64,000 nucleotides of DNA, taken from contig NC_134710.1 in the NCBI RefSeq assembly GCF_043290135.1, forward strand, positions 255,303,592 through 255,367,591, written 5' to 3'. Below, one piece after another: positions 53,518 through 64,000 of the stretch. This DNA comes from Rhipicephalus microplus (lineage: Eukaryota; Arthropoda; Arachnida; Ixodida; Ixodidae). The notes under the pieces were generated by a model. It made no database searches and was not told the origin of the DNA. It saw only the letters and a program-made list of their open reading frames with translations. Position 1 is the stretch's first letter. Each line of letters begins with the position of its first letter. The position numbers were made by a program, and so were the translations under genes.

Positions 53518-54586
53518 TATGATAGGAAACCTAAGCTGGCTTGTAGACATGGTCCTGAATGTACGAGAGTCCACTAAAAACGAAAAAAAAACTTTGACGT
53601 CATCGGGATCATTTTGTGAATGTCGTACTGCAGTTCATGTGTTATCGTGCATTTACCTTAATTTCTCGGTAAGGAACTGCTGTTGATAATATCATTGTTT
53701 TACACATTGTCATGCATTGAGCCTTCACTCTCATGTAAATTGTTATTTGAGTTTAGTGTCCGTTTAAAAGGGCCCCATTTGCATCGCCTTCTTAATTGCT
53801 AGCCCGACTTTGCTTCTCAATTGACATGTCAGCCTTGTTACAAGGAGAGTCTATGCACATAATATTGTCTTTTTCAAGCTATGTTAGAATTCCTACTGCA
53901 ATGCATCCGAAAAAAATATATCAAGCCAATAAAAAAACGAACACAAGAAATGAAGGAGAAAATAAAGTGGCTATAGTTCTTGTCTCATTATCTTCCTTTC
54001 CTGAATTCATTATTTCATAGGCTGGAGATGTTTTTTCCTGATGCTATGCACCAACCAGCCCACCAAAGATTGTTATTAGCCTATTGCAAGTAGGGTTGCG
54101 AAGTGCCCACAATGCATCCATAATGCGCAATATGCCAACCTATTTATAGTTACACACTGCGTTTATGCCATTTATGGTTTTTCTGATAATAATGATGAAC
54201 TTTTCCTGTTTGCTTTGTAATTGGTAGTCATTTAAACCAACCATTAATTTCACTCTTATTTTTCTCATTCCTGGGAAAATTCTATGCTTTTGCCACACAA
54301 TATTACATGCGTTAAAGGCACTGCTTTTATTACGCAACATTCATAGTTTAGCGGTATTGCTAAATCGCCTTTTAGAAATCAGATGGGCTTGTCTTGTGTG
54401 AATGTAGTACACTAGAAAAGGAGAAAAAAAAAGAACTTCTAGGAGCACTACCTTCAGGCTCCTGCACAAGCTTTCCATGATGTCATTCATTTTAGCAGTG
54501 TCTTCTCAGGACTAGCTTACTACAATTTAAGGGGGGGGGGGGGGGGGCTGAAACGCTTCTCCAAGTAACCATGGTATGGATTCACT
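53518..54586. other. No gene seen
   Basis: AT-rich; ends in a G18 homopolymer at about 54531-54547. Confidence 0.5.
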
Positions 54587-54720
54587 GGAAGAGCTTATTG
54601 CTTCCCGAATTCAACGCTGCAAAAATTTCAATAATCCGTCGAGTGCGAGTGGAATTAGAAAGGTTTGTCGCATGCTGCAATTGCATTCTCTCTTCTCTCG
54701 TCCCGACGAAAGCGCTGAAA
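54587..54720 (+). repeat. Dispersed repeat, copy 2
   Basis: AAGAGCTTATTGCTTCCCGA, then TTTGTCGCATGCTGC and CTCTCTTCTCTCGTCCC in the same order and spacing as at 17785-17910. Confidence 0.55.
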
Positions 54721-55597
54721 GCAAAGCAGGGAGGGATGGCAGAGCCACAGAAAAACGTTACGCGCACTTCACGACCTCGATAATTTTTTTCTTTTTTTTT
54801 TTCTTCGAATGCGTGGTTTTTTTTTCAGCGTGATCACGCGCGCATGCGTGGACTAGTAGCAGCCTCCCGAGGCGATCTCTGTAGTGAGTGAGCGCGCCAT
54901 GTGCAAAACAGCCAATGGCTGATAGATGGGTCGTTGACGTGTAATGCTTGGACATATAACGTAATTTTTTTGCGAGAAGAGAAAGCAATAGGTGGATAGC
55001 AAAACGGCGCGTCATCTGCTACGGTACTTTTGATTCGAATCCTACCCTGCGCTGCTTCAATGTGCCTGCTGCGCAGTGCAATCGGGGTGGAGACACGTGC
55101 AATTTTGTGATGCTTTTGCTGCCACTTGTTCAATCATCGTGCTCTTTAATTATTTTTTTGTGAATGAATATATGATATTTCCACACTCTACTTTGATCCC
55201 AGGAAACTTAATTCTCCTGTGCCGGACCCCCGCGACATACAGGTTTCTTGTTGAAGACCTCGAGCATATGCGCGACGTCAATAGCTTGCTCGGTTGCTGT
55301 GCGAAAGTTCACTATTGTATGCTACTTTTCGCTGAAGCACGCTTTCTGTCACCTTCACACCCTATTTGCAGAGGGGGGCGCTGCAAGCGCGCGATGATGT
55401 AGGACGTGCTGCGCTTCGGTTCCGCTGATTTTCGGCTGGAACCACGGGCAACTTCGCAGTACCCCATCAAGACCAGCATCAATCGTTTCGGCAACTCACA
55501 GGCAACACGTGGATACCAGTGTCATCCAGGTGGGCCGGTTTTTAACAACTTTACAGCCGATCATCACCCGACCACGTTGGCGACGCCGTTAAGCCAA

Positions 55598-57253
55598 ATG
55601 GCGACGCCGACGCCCGGCGGCGTGGGACCGGCTTTCCGAGGCAACATGGACGCTACTCTCATGCAGCGTGGATACGACCCACATGCCATGACGTGGGACA
55701 CGATTACGACTTCCGAAACGCCAAACTCTGCTTCTTCACCGAGGTTTCGGAGCCAAGCTCTCAACGACGCGGTGGAACGCCGCTCGCAAGCCAACGCCAA
55801 GAAGGCGGCGTCCGCCGCTGCCCCGGCATCCGGCACGCCAGTTGACAAGACGCAGCCTCCCGCTTCGCGCGCTGTGGGACGCAAGGGCAAGTTTCTCACC
55901 AAATGGAAGCCTCGCCCGTTTCCGAAACCGAGTCCGGACGACTATGTAATAGTCGTAAAGCCACGAGAGTGCATCTCATTGCATGATGCTTTCTCAGAGA
56001 ACTGGTACGGGACCGCGTTTAAGGCATACCTCGGGCCCGAGCGAGCTGAGACGCTGACAGTTATTCCATCGAGAGAGCAAAATTTGATCGTGATTCACAC
56101 CCCGGACCCTGACACGGCAGACAAAATCATCGGGGACTTCGCGGTAAACATCAAGCACAGGCAGGTTCTGCTCAACGGGTACCTGCGACAAGATGGTAGC
56201 AATGTCTGCCATGGAGTCATCGTATTCCGCAACACAGATACGACGGAGACGCTCCGAGAGAGCGTACGCTGGAGGTCAGGCATCGTCGAGGTGCGTAAAT
56301 TTGGCACATCGAACAAGGCACGTGTAACTTTCGCCGGCAAGGAGAAGCCACGCTTTGTTCACTACGACACAATGCTGATCCCCGTCAAACCCTACTACCG
56401 GACGATGCCGGCCTGCGGCAAGTGCGGTGTCGTCGGCCATCGGATGGACACTTGTCCCAACCCACGACCGGATACGTGTGGCCTGTGTGAACAGCAGGTT
56501 CCGCTTGTGGAGGACGGGGTGCGGGCCCCTCATGAATGTGTACCCGTATGTTCTGTGTGCGGTGGAGCACACGCCACAAACTCTCGAGCATGTACGGCCA
56601 AGTACCATAATTCTAAGGTGGCCGCACAACAGGGCGGAAAGTCCAAAAGGGCGTCCAAGAAACGACGCAAAGATCAGACTCCCAGTGAGCCACCACGCCG
56701 GGAAGTCGCCAAGACAGACAAGCCTGCTTCCCCTACTGGAGTAACCGAAAAGCAGCCGACGTCGCAACCATGCGGCGAAGCCGGGCCATGGGCCAACGCC
56801 GTCAAAAACGGAAACCAGGTGGGTGGTACGGGTAGAGCTGCCTCCTCATCCCCCTCTATCATCCCCTCTTCATCGCGTAACGCCGACCAAAATATTATTG
56901 CCAAACTTCAGGCACAAATCGAAGCGTTACAGAAAAGACTAGCAGCAGCCGAGGCCAAACAGACCCAACTAGTCTCCCCTCCTCCTCCCCCCGCAGTAGA
57001 GGTAATGGAGAGTGAGACCGGGGCGGCGGCAGCGGACGCGGTTGCCGCACTCGAGGCTCGTGTGAACACCCTTGAGGTCCGTATGGACAGCCGTATAACT
57101 GTCCTCGAAACCCAAATCTCAGCGGCTGTAAATGCCGCCATTGCTAAAATGACAGAAACCATCCCAACCCTGATAGCCCAACAAGTTGCGCGTTTCACCA
57201 AACGAGCCGGCCCAATTAAAGACGTGTCCAGCCGGTACCTTAAAACGCTTTGA
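55598..57253 (+). CDS. ORF1 (Gag-like) of plus-strand LINE
   Basis: The frame opens after a TAG at 55400; its first ATG is at 55598 (MATPTPGGVGPAFRGN), giving 551 residues without a break. A disordered N-terminus leads to KPRPFPKPSPDDYVIVVKPR, an RRM-like fold region, then three Cys/His knuckles: CGKCGVVGHRMDTC, CGLCEQQ...HECVPVC and CSVCGGAHATNSRAC. A basic tail (KRASKKRRKDQ) follows, and a C-terminal coiled coil (AKLQAQIEALQKRLAAAEAK and a second heptad block). Such proteins coat LINE RNA. The frame is intact, unlike ORF2. Confidence 0.85.
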   Translation: MATPTPGGVGPAFRGNMDATLMQRGYDPHAMTWDTITTSETPNSASSPRFRSQALNDAVERRSQANAKKAASAAAPASGTPVDKTQPPASRAVGRKGKFLTKWKPRPFPKPSPDDYVIVVKPRECISLHDAFSENWYGTAFKAYLGPERAETLTVIPSREQNLIVIHTPDPDTADKIIGDFAVNIKHRQVLLNGYLRQDGSNVCHGVIVFRNTDTTETLRESVRWRSGIVEVRKFGTSNKARVTFAGKEKPRFVHYDTMLIPVKPYYRTMPACGKCGVVGHRMDTCPNPRPDTCGLCEQQVPLVEDGVRAPHECVPVCSVCGGAHATNSRACTAKYHNSKVAAQQGGKSKRASKKRRKDQTPSEPPRREVAKTDKPASPTGVTEKQPTSQPCGEAGPWANAVKNGNQVGGTGRAASSSPSIIPSSSRNADQNIIAKLQAQIEALQKRLAAAEAKQTQLVSPPPPPAVEVMESETGAAAADAVAALEARVNTLEVRMDSRITVLETQISAAVNAAIAKMTETIPTLIAQQVARFTKRAGPIKDVSSRYLKTL

Positions 57254-57371
57254 CGACAGATCGAATTTGAGGATGATGGCAGCTGCTCCGCCTCCGGAAT
57301 TGAGGACACCCCCTCTGCGAGTGCTGGCTCGGGAGCATCGCCACCGCAATCGCTCGTTAACTCCACGGACC

Positions 57372-60300
57372 ATGGCGGGCACCCTTAGAATTCGGAAGTC
57401 CCCATGATCCAATACGGCCACTCCCATTCAAATCACCCAGTGGAATTGTCGGGGCTTTAAGGCTCACACTAAGCGCGCCAACCTCCGGCTTTTCCTCGCA
57501 GCATTTCAAAACCTTCCTGCTGTGGTAGCCCTCCAGGAGCCAGGGAGTGCTGCCACACTCACAAACTATACTACGTTTCAGCAGGACCCTTTATCCTGTA
57601 TCTGCGTGCACAAAAATTATACGGCCAACCTAGTTGATCTCGACCTTAAGCCAGCTTTCTCGTACGTGATGGTGACACTCCTTCCGCTGCGTAAACAGGA
57701 CCCGCCACTGCACGTGCTAAACATTTATTGCTCACCGAAACTAAGCAACAGTACATTCGCAGACCTTTTTAGCCGCGCCTTAAAGGCTGCAGGCAGGGAC
57801 CCTCTGGTGATCGTGGGTGATTTTAATGCCCCCAGCACACTCTGGGGGTATGCACGTGAAGAGAAACGTGGACGTAAATTGGCGGAACTTATGTCCACGC
57901 TGGGCCTAACTCTCCACACCGACCCTGCCTACCCAACTCGCGTGGGTAACTCCGTGACCCGGGACACATGTCCGGACCTTACCCTCACAAAAAACATCCA
58001 GTATGCGGATTGGGTCAACGCTGAGGAGACCCTCGGCAGCGACCACTGCATACTCAACACCACCATTCGCACCTATCCTTTGGCAAGACCCTACGGAGAG
58101 GCAAAATTACCCGATTACACGAAGTTTCGGCAAATATACGCCAATTCGACACCCATTGAGGAGCAAGGATACCGTGCTTGGTCCCAGCAACTGGTTTCCT
58201 CATTACGCTCCAAAGAAACACAAATTAAACTCCCCGAGGCGACTCCGGCGGTGGATAACCATCTCCTTCACCTCTGGGAGGCCCGGCGCAGCCTCGTCCG
58301 CCGATGGCGCCGGCAAAAACACAACCGAAAGCTGAAAATTCGCATCGCTGAGCTCACCCAGCGAGCAGCAGAGTACGCGGCCCAGCTCGCTGACTCTAAC
58401 TGGGTGGACCGTTGCAACACGGCCGCTCGACAAATGTCCAGCCGGAGTACCTGGCGCCTCTTCCGCGCCTTGGTTGATCCGACCCAAACTCGAACAGAGA
58501 CACAAAAGCATCGGCAACGAGCATTTCACAGCTTCGACGGAGACACAGCCAAATTGGCATGTAAACTCCGAGACCAATATCTATGCACACAGCAGGACAC
58601 CCGAGGGCCGGCGTACTTGTATGCAGGTACCGAGAACGCGGAGCTGGATCAACTGTTCCAGTTACACGACCTGAAGGCAGCCCTAGCAAAAATGAGGCGA
58701 GGAACGGCGCCGGGAAGGGATAAAATTACCGTGAAATTACTTGCCAATCTCCCTGACTCGGCCTACACCATGCTCCTTGCCTACATCAATTCCATTTGGA
58801 TCGGGAAAACAAGCCTACCAATTGAGTGGAAGACCGCCCTGGTCACCTTCATACCCAAAGCGGGCAAAGCCATTAACACGGACAACCTCCGTCCCATCTC
58901 CCTTACTTCTTGTGTGGGAAAATTAATGGAGACGATGGTGCGCGACAGGTTGTCCGCGTTCCTGGAGACCAAAAATGCATTTGCAGACACCATGTTCGGG
59001 TTCCGCCCACACCGGTCCGCGCAGGATGTCTTGCTTCAGCTCGACCATGAGATCCTCGATCCAGTCGAGTACCCCCTGAATGACAAAGTTGTGCTCGCTT
59101 TGTATCTGAAGGGGGCCTTTGATAACGTGACTCACGAAATTATTCTAACACATCTCTCACAGGTGGATTGCGGCCAAAACACTTTCAACTATATTAAACA
59201 ATTCCTCACTGACCGACAATCATACATTCGGATTCAGGACATTGAACACGGCCCTTACCGATTAGGCACGAGAGGGACTCCGCAGGGAGCGGTCCTCTCG
59301 CCCCTCCCATTCAATGTGGCAATGATGAGACTCCCCGCTCAGCTGGCGAAAGTCGAAGACATACAGCATGCGCTGTACGCCGACGACATCATCATATGGG
59401 CGTCGCAAGGCTCGGCAGGAGACATGGAGGCAAGCCTGCAGCAAGCGGCGGACATCGTGGATGACTATGCCCGTCACTGCGGCCTTCAGTGCTCCCCGTC
59501 CAAATCGGAATTTGTGCACATACGCCCATCACCAAAGTGCACCACAAAAATCGACCTCTCCCTTCACAGCGGACCCATACCCGAACGCGATGAGATTAGA
59601 GTACTAGGGCTTTTTATACACAAAAATCGCAGAGCAGACACAACATTGGCCAAATATTGTAAGGTGGGGGACCAGGTGGGCCGGATGGTCCACCGGGTTT
59701 CCAACAAGCGCGGGGGGTTACGATGCAAAGATGCCTTGCGGCTAGCGCATGCATTCGTAACCAGCCGAGTCCTGTACTCGACTCCATACCTCCACCTACG
59801 CAAATCCGACGAGAATGCACTCGAAGTCATTCTCCGCAAAATCTACAAGCGTGCCCTCGACCTTCCTGTCAGCACCTTTAACCAGCGCCTTTTGGGCTTG
59901 GGAATGGTGAACACCTTCAAGGAGCTGAGAGAGGCGCACTTGACAAACCAATATACTAGACTCTCTAAAACACCGTCGGGTCGCCGCCTCCTTGCCCGGC
60001 TACACATCAATCAATTAATACACACGGAAGAGCGCGTACGGATTCCAGAAGTTTGGCGATATTCCTTGCACGTGCGCCCTCTTCCGGCTAACATGACCCG
60101 AGACGACTACAGTGGCCGACGCCTCGCGCGGGCGGAAGCCTTGGCTCGACACTACGGCTACAAATTCGGAGTATTCTACGTGGACGCCTCCGGCCCGCAC
60201 CACGGTGGTTGGTACACGGCTGCGGTCGTCCACCAAAACACCGTTATCAACGGACTCACATTCCGTGCACATAACATTACGCACGCGGAGGAGATCGCCA

Positions 60301-60395
60301 TCGCACTAGCCGCCGCAGATCAGGACTCGAGAATCATCATCACCGACTCAAGGGGTACCTGTCACAATATTGAACAGGGATACATTCCGTACCAT
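57372..60395 (+). pseudogene. ORF2 of plus-strand LINE: endonuclease, RT, partial RNase H
   Basis: ATG 57372 (MAGTLRIRKSP) is in frame but hits a TGA at 57405-57407, after which one long frame runs to 60401. The APE endonuclease has WNCRG, ALQEPG, LNIYCSP, VGDFNAPSTLWGY, DLTLTK and GSDHCIL. The reverse transcriptase has KTALVTFIPKAGK, NLRPISLTSCVGK, LALYLKGAFDNV, TRGTPQGAVLSP and LYADDIIIW. In motif A the family Asp (LDLKGAFD) is Tyr, one base change, which would abolish activity. RNase H has YVDAS, AEEIAIALA and ITDSRG, then is cut at about 60395 by another LINE. It resembles the I/LOA/R1 side of LINE diversity. Confidence 0.93.
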
Positions 60396-63300
60396 GAGTG
60401 AGTGAGTAAAAACTTTATTGAACATGTCCGGCGTCATTGAGCGGGGTGGGGCTACAAGCACCCCAGCCTAGGTGACGGCCTCGAGTCCTTGGACCCGGGC
60501 GGCATCCTGGGCTTGCCGGACGGCCCACAGTTGATCAGCAAGGTCGTGGCTCAGCAGATCCGCCTCCCATCGCGCCTCGCGGTTCGAGACTGCCATGTCT
60601 ACCGGGTTCGTAGGGGACTGCTGCGCGTTACCGGTACACTTCCACAGCATGTGCTGCAGCGTCGCTCTGGCTCCGCACGCCTTACACGCGTCGGACGTAT
60701 AAATGCCTGGGTAGCAGAGGCGAAGGATCACCGGATTCGGGTACGTGTGTGTCTGTAGTTGTCTCCAGGCAACCTGCTGTTTCTTGTTTAGTTTGGCGTG
60801 GGGTGGTGGATATTTGCATCTGTTCAGTCTGTAGTGTTGCGTGATGTCTCTGAAAGTGGTCATGCGTTCCCCCCACGTCCATTCCCGCATCGCTGTCGAA
60901 GTGTGCGAGACATCGGGACTGTCGGCAGGCGTCGCAGCTCGGCGTGTAAGTCCTCGAGCCGCGGCGTGGGCAGTCGCGTTGCCCGCAAGCGGAGGGTCCG
61001 TGTGGGCGGGGGTCCATACGAGGAAACTGTCGTTTTTGCGGCAGATGTTGCGTTCGTGAATTTGGAGAATGCGGGCCGCTTCGCGGGAGATCCGGCCGCT
61101 GGCGTAGTTGCGTATCGCCGCCTGCGAGTCGCCTATTATCACCTCGGCGTCCGTGGTGGCTATCGCGAGGGCTATGGCAGCTTCTTCGGCCGCCTCCGTG
61201 TCTTCCGTGCCTATCGTCACACTCGTGACGCAAGTTCCTACATGATCCGTGATCGCGACCTCGAAGCCGCGGTGGCAGTCGTAACGGGCCACGTCCACGT
61301 AAACTGTGTCTTTGCTATTGCCGAATTTCTTTTCAAGGTCTTGGGCGCGCCTGTTGCGCCGACCGATGTGATGTGTCGGGTGCATGTTCTTAGGCAACGG
61401 CATAACGACGATGCGCTCGCGAATACGTCTGGGTATCCCGACCTTTTCGCCGCGCTGCGTATGGTAGTTGATACCCAGTGTCTCGAGAATGTGTCCACCA
61501 GTTCTGGTCTTCGCCAGACGTTCGTACTGGGCGATGTTGTGTGCTTCGATTATCTCATCTAGAGTATTGTGCAACCCCAGCTCGAGAAATTTTTCCGTGC
61601 TGGTATTGGCCGGTAATCCGATTGCGCGTTTGTACGCCTTGCGGATGAGACAATCTAGTTTGGTGCGTTCAGTCGCCTGCCACTTGAGGTAGGAGGCGAC
61701 GTACGTTATATGGTTCATAGCGAAAGCATGTACCAGGCGAATGGTGTTGCTTTCCTTCATTCCGCTATGCCGATTTGTTATTCGTTTCAGCAACCGGATT
61801 GTTTCATTGACCGCGCCCTCTAGTCTGCGAACGGTTTCGCCGTTGTGGCCGTTGGCGGACAGGCGCAAGCCCAGTACCCTAATGGTGTTAACTTGTGGGA
61901 TGACAGCGCCGTCTGATGTGCGTACATTAATTTCTCTATACTCGCATTCGAATGCGGAATCGGCGTTCTTGGGTTTACGGCCCCTGCGTGATGGTCTATA
62001 GAGCAGGAGCTCCGATTTAGCTGCGGAACATTCGAGGCCAGTGTCGCGAAGGTAGTCCTGCACCACGTCGACGGCTTCCTGCAGCGTTTGCTCTACGTGG
62101 CCGTCATTTCCCTCGGCAACCCAAAGGGTAATATCATCGGCGTACAAGCTATGGTGGAGGCCTTCTATCTCAGCGAGTTTTCGTGGTAATCCGACAAGCA
62201 CGAGGTTAAAGAGCATGGGCGAGATTACGGAGCCCTGCGGCGTGCCCGTACAACCCATGTATATGTCCTGCGATTCTAGTTCGCCGATCGCTAATAGGGC
62301 CCGGCGGCCCGTAAGAAAATCCCGTACGTAGTGGTACGTTCTCTCGCCAAGTCCCAACGCTCGTATACTTTCAAGTATCGCAGCATGGCTAACGTTGTCG
62401 AACGCCTTTTTGAGGTCGAGCCCGAGTATCGCTTTGGTGGATCGTGTGGGGTTGTCTACGATATCGTGCTTGAGTTGAAGCATAACGTCCTGTGTGGAAA
62501 GGTTACGACGGAACCCCAGCATCGTGTGTGGGAGCATGTTTCAGTCCTCGAGGTAGTTGGTAAGGCGAGCGAGAACCACATGTTCCATGACCTTACCAAC
62601 GCAGGACGTCAGGGATATCGGTCGAAGGTTGTCAATCTGTACTCGTTTGCTCGGTTTGGGGATCATAATTATGCGCGCCGTTTTCCACGAGTTCGGTATA
62701 GCGCCCGCATTCCAGCACTCGTTCATGTAAGCCGTCAGTTGTTCTATCGACTCATCGTCCAAGTTACGTAGCGCTTCGTTGGTTATCCCGTCCGGGCCTG
62801 GCGCCGACTTTGTGTTGAGCCTGTGCAGCACCGCCCTCACCTCTGCAACGCTGAAGTCCTCGTCTAGCTCCGCGTTACCCTCACCCTCCCAGGCGTATGC
62901 CGAGTGCGCGAGGGGGCTACGTGACTGAAAGTAACGGCTTCGCACGTCATCTAGAAAGTCCGCATGGGTGCCTTTGTAGTCGTGCAGCAACTTGTTAAGC
63001 TTATGTGCGTGCGATGTTTTCGTCTCCTCTGGATCCAAGAGGTGCCGGAGGAGATGCCACGTCTTGGCCCGTCCCAGCTGGTTCTCCATCCCATTGCAGA
63101 TCTCTTCCCATTGCGTTTTGCCTACCTGTAACGCGTGCTCTTCCATGTCCCTGCTTAGCCGTGCTATGCGTCTGCGCAGCGTTCGATTGTGGCGTTGACG
63201 CTTCCACCTGTCTTGCAGGCTGCGCTTGGCTTCCCACATGTGTAGGAGTTTGCTGTCTACTACTTCGAGCTGGGCTTCTGGCGGAACCTCCCGCGTCGCC

Positions 63301-64000
63301 GTTTCTAAATCCCCCTTGAGCGTCGCAGTCCAGCTATCTATATCCTCAAATAGCCGCATTGCCACGATTCTGCTCTTTCCGGACTTTGCGAAACGCGTCC
63401 CAATCCACCAGCCGGTGGTTCTTGCCCTTGGTACCTTCCCGATGAACGCGGTGGTGAGGTTCAGCGTCGACCTGGATCTCGATCACTGAGTGATCGCTAC
63501 CCAGGTTCTCCTGTGTATTGTGCCATCGCGCGCTAGCAACGTTCTTGGTAAATGTGAGGTCGGGTGAGGTGTCTGCACATACGCTGTTACCCCTGCGCGT
63601 AGGCGCGGAAGGGTCTGTGATGAGCTCGAGGCCCTCATTCTGCGCATCGTCCCAAAGGCGCTTACCTTTTGGCGTTTCGTAGCCGTACCCCCCCGCCACG
63701 TGGGGCGCGTTGAAGTCGCCCGCGATGAGCAAGGGCCCGTCGGCAGCTGCCTCGCGCGCCTCTCGCAGTAACGTGCTAAAGCGGTGTCTGGCTGTGGGTC
63801 TGCTATACACGTTCAGCACAAACAGGCTGGGGCCGCGCCCTTTCGTCGGAATGAGCTCTATGAATACATGCGGTATGCTAACGTTCATAAGTTCGCGTTG
63901 CGCCACGGTGAGGTTGCGTCGCACTAGCGTTGCAGCGGCCGGTGGGGCTCCCGCGGTCACAGCTTCGTCTATAGATTTGTACCCCACCAGCTTGACCGGG
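60396..64000 (-). mobile_element. Minus-strand LINE inserted into the plus-strand LINE
   Basis: The 3' end on the minus strand is AATAAAGTTTTTACTCACTC at 60419-60400, with an (ACTC)n tail joining the RNase H sequence of the other LINE. Its ORF2 fills the rest of the window; ORF1 and the start of ORF2 are off the right edge. Confidence 0.9.
60468..63987 (-). pseudogene. ORF2 of minus-strand LINE: endonuclease, RT, RNase H, zinc finger
   Basis: Endonuclease part (63987-63346): VLNVYSRPTARHRFS, AGDFNAPHVAGGYG, DLTFTKNVAS, GSDHSVIEI. A frameshift near 63355 leads to the next frame (63365-62541), with KTARIIMIPKPSKR, NLRPISLTSCVGKV and LTNYLED before a TGA at 62541-62543. In the same frame after the stop are MLGFRRNLSTQDVML, LGLDLKKAFDNVSH (motif A Asp present), TGTPQGSVISPMLF and LYADDITLW. 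RNase H follows (VYVDVARYD, AAEEAAIALA, IIGDSQAAIRN, WTPAHTD, GNATAHAAARG) and a C-terminal CKACGARATLQHMLWKC finger. It ends at a TGA, 60468. One shift and one stop from intact. Confidence 0.93.

Overview
The window looks like an ixodid (hard) tick nuclear genome. I see introns with GT-AG junctions, a tRNA-derived SINE of the Ruka type, and a dense, mostly decayed mix of hAT, pogo/Tigger, Penelope-like, Ty3/gypsy and I/jockey-type non-LTR elements. There are no operons, Shine-Dalgarno sites, CRISPR arrays or phage modules. The tick assignment rests on recalled resemblance of the SINE and gag families, not on a search.

Host genes. The best supported is the 5' half of an INPP5E orthologue (inositol polyphosphate 5-phosphatase, type IV) on the minus strand. 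Five coding exons lie at 37007-36367, 33948-33828, 14157-14060, 13891-13767 and 13610-13491. All intron phases agree and all have GT-AG borders; the rest of the gene lies beyond the left edge. A second multi-exon gene on the plus strand (exons 47097-47169, 47656-47856, 49737-49798, 50370-50573, perhaps also 44759-44860) has fully phase-compatible junctions, but I do not recognise its product. A small plus-strand two-exon gene lies at about 41.55-42.28 kb with a frame problem in exon 1. The last coding exon of an unknown minus-strand gene is at 53016-52888.

Left arm (1-13 kb). The far left holds scraps of a LINE and a gypsy element. A 5'-truncated LINE (about 1735-3453) is inserted in a broken THAP-domain gene (4177-3454). 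A 7.9 kb hAT element follows (4425-12345, 8-bp target duplication). Inside it are a small pogo-type MITE and a Penelope-like element, which is itself split by a 1.7 kb pogo/Tigger element (9232-10941). The nesting is therefore three deep.

Middle (18-32 kb), within INPP5E intron 2. There is an LTR element without pol (18203-23887) that encodes an intact 435-residue basic protein and carries an internally deleted pogo element. Next comes a cluster inserted in (TA)n: a solo LTR, a 5.2 kb Ty3/gypsy element with short LTRs, and a Penelope-like element bounded by 139-bp inverted repeats. A SINE follows.

Right arm (33-64 kb). After INPP5E exons 2 and 1 come SINEs, a (TTA)45 microsatellite, fold-back hairpins, the other host genes, and two nested LINEs in opposite orientation. 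The plus-strand LINE (ORF1 55598-57253, ORF2 57372-60401) is cut in its RNase H domain by the 3' end of a minus-strand LINE that runs off the right edge.

I see no coordinated pathway other than INPP5E lipid-phosphatase function; most coding capacity here belongs to mobile elements, and nearly all of their ORFs are damaged.
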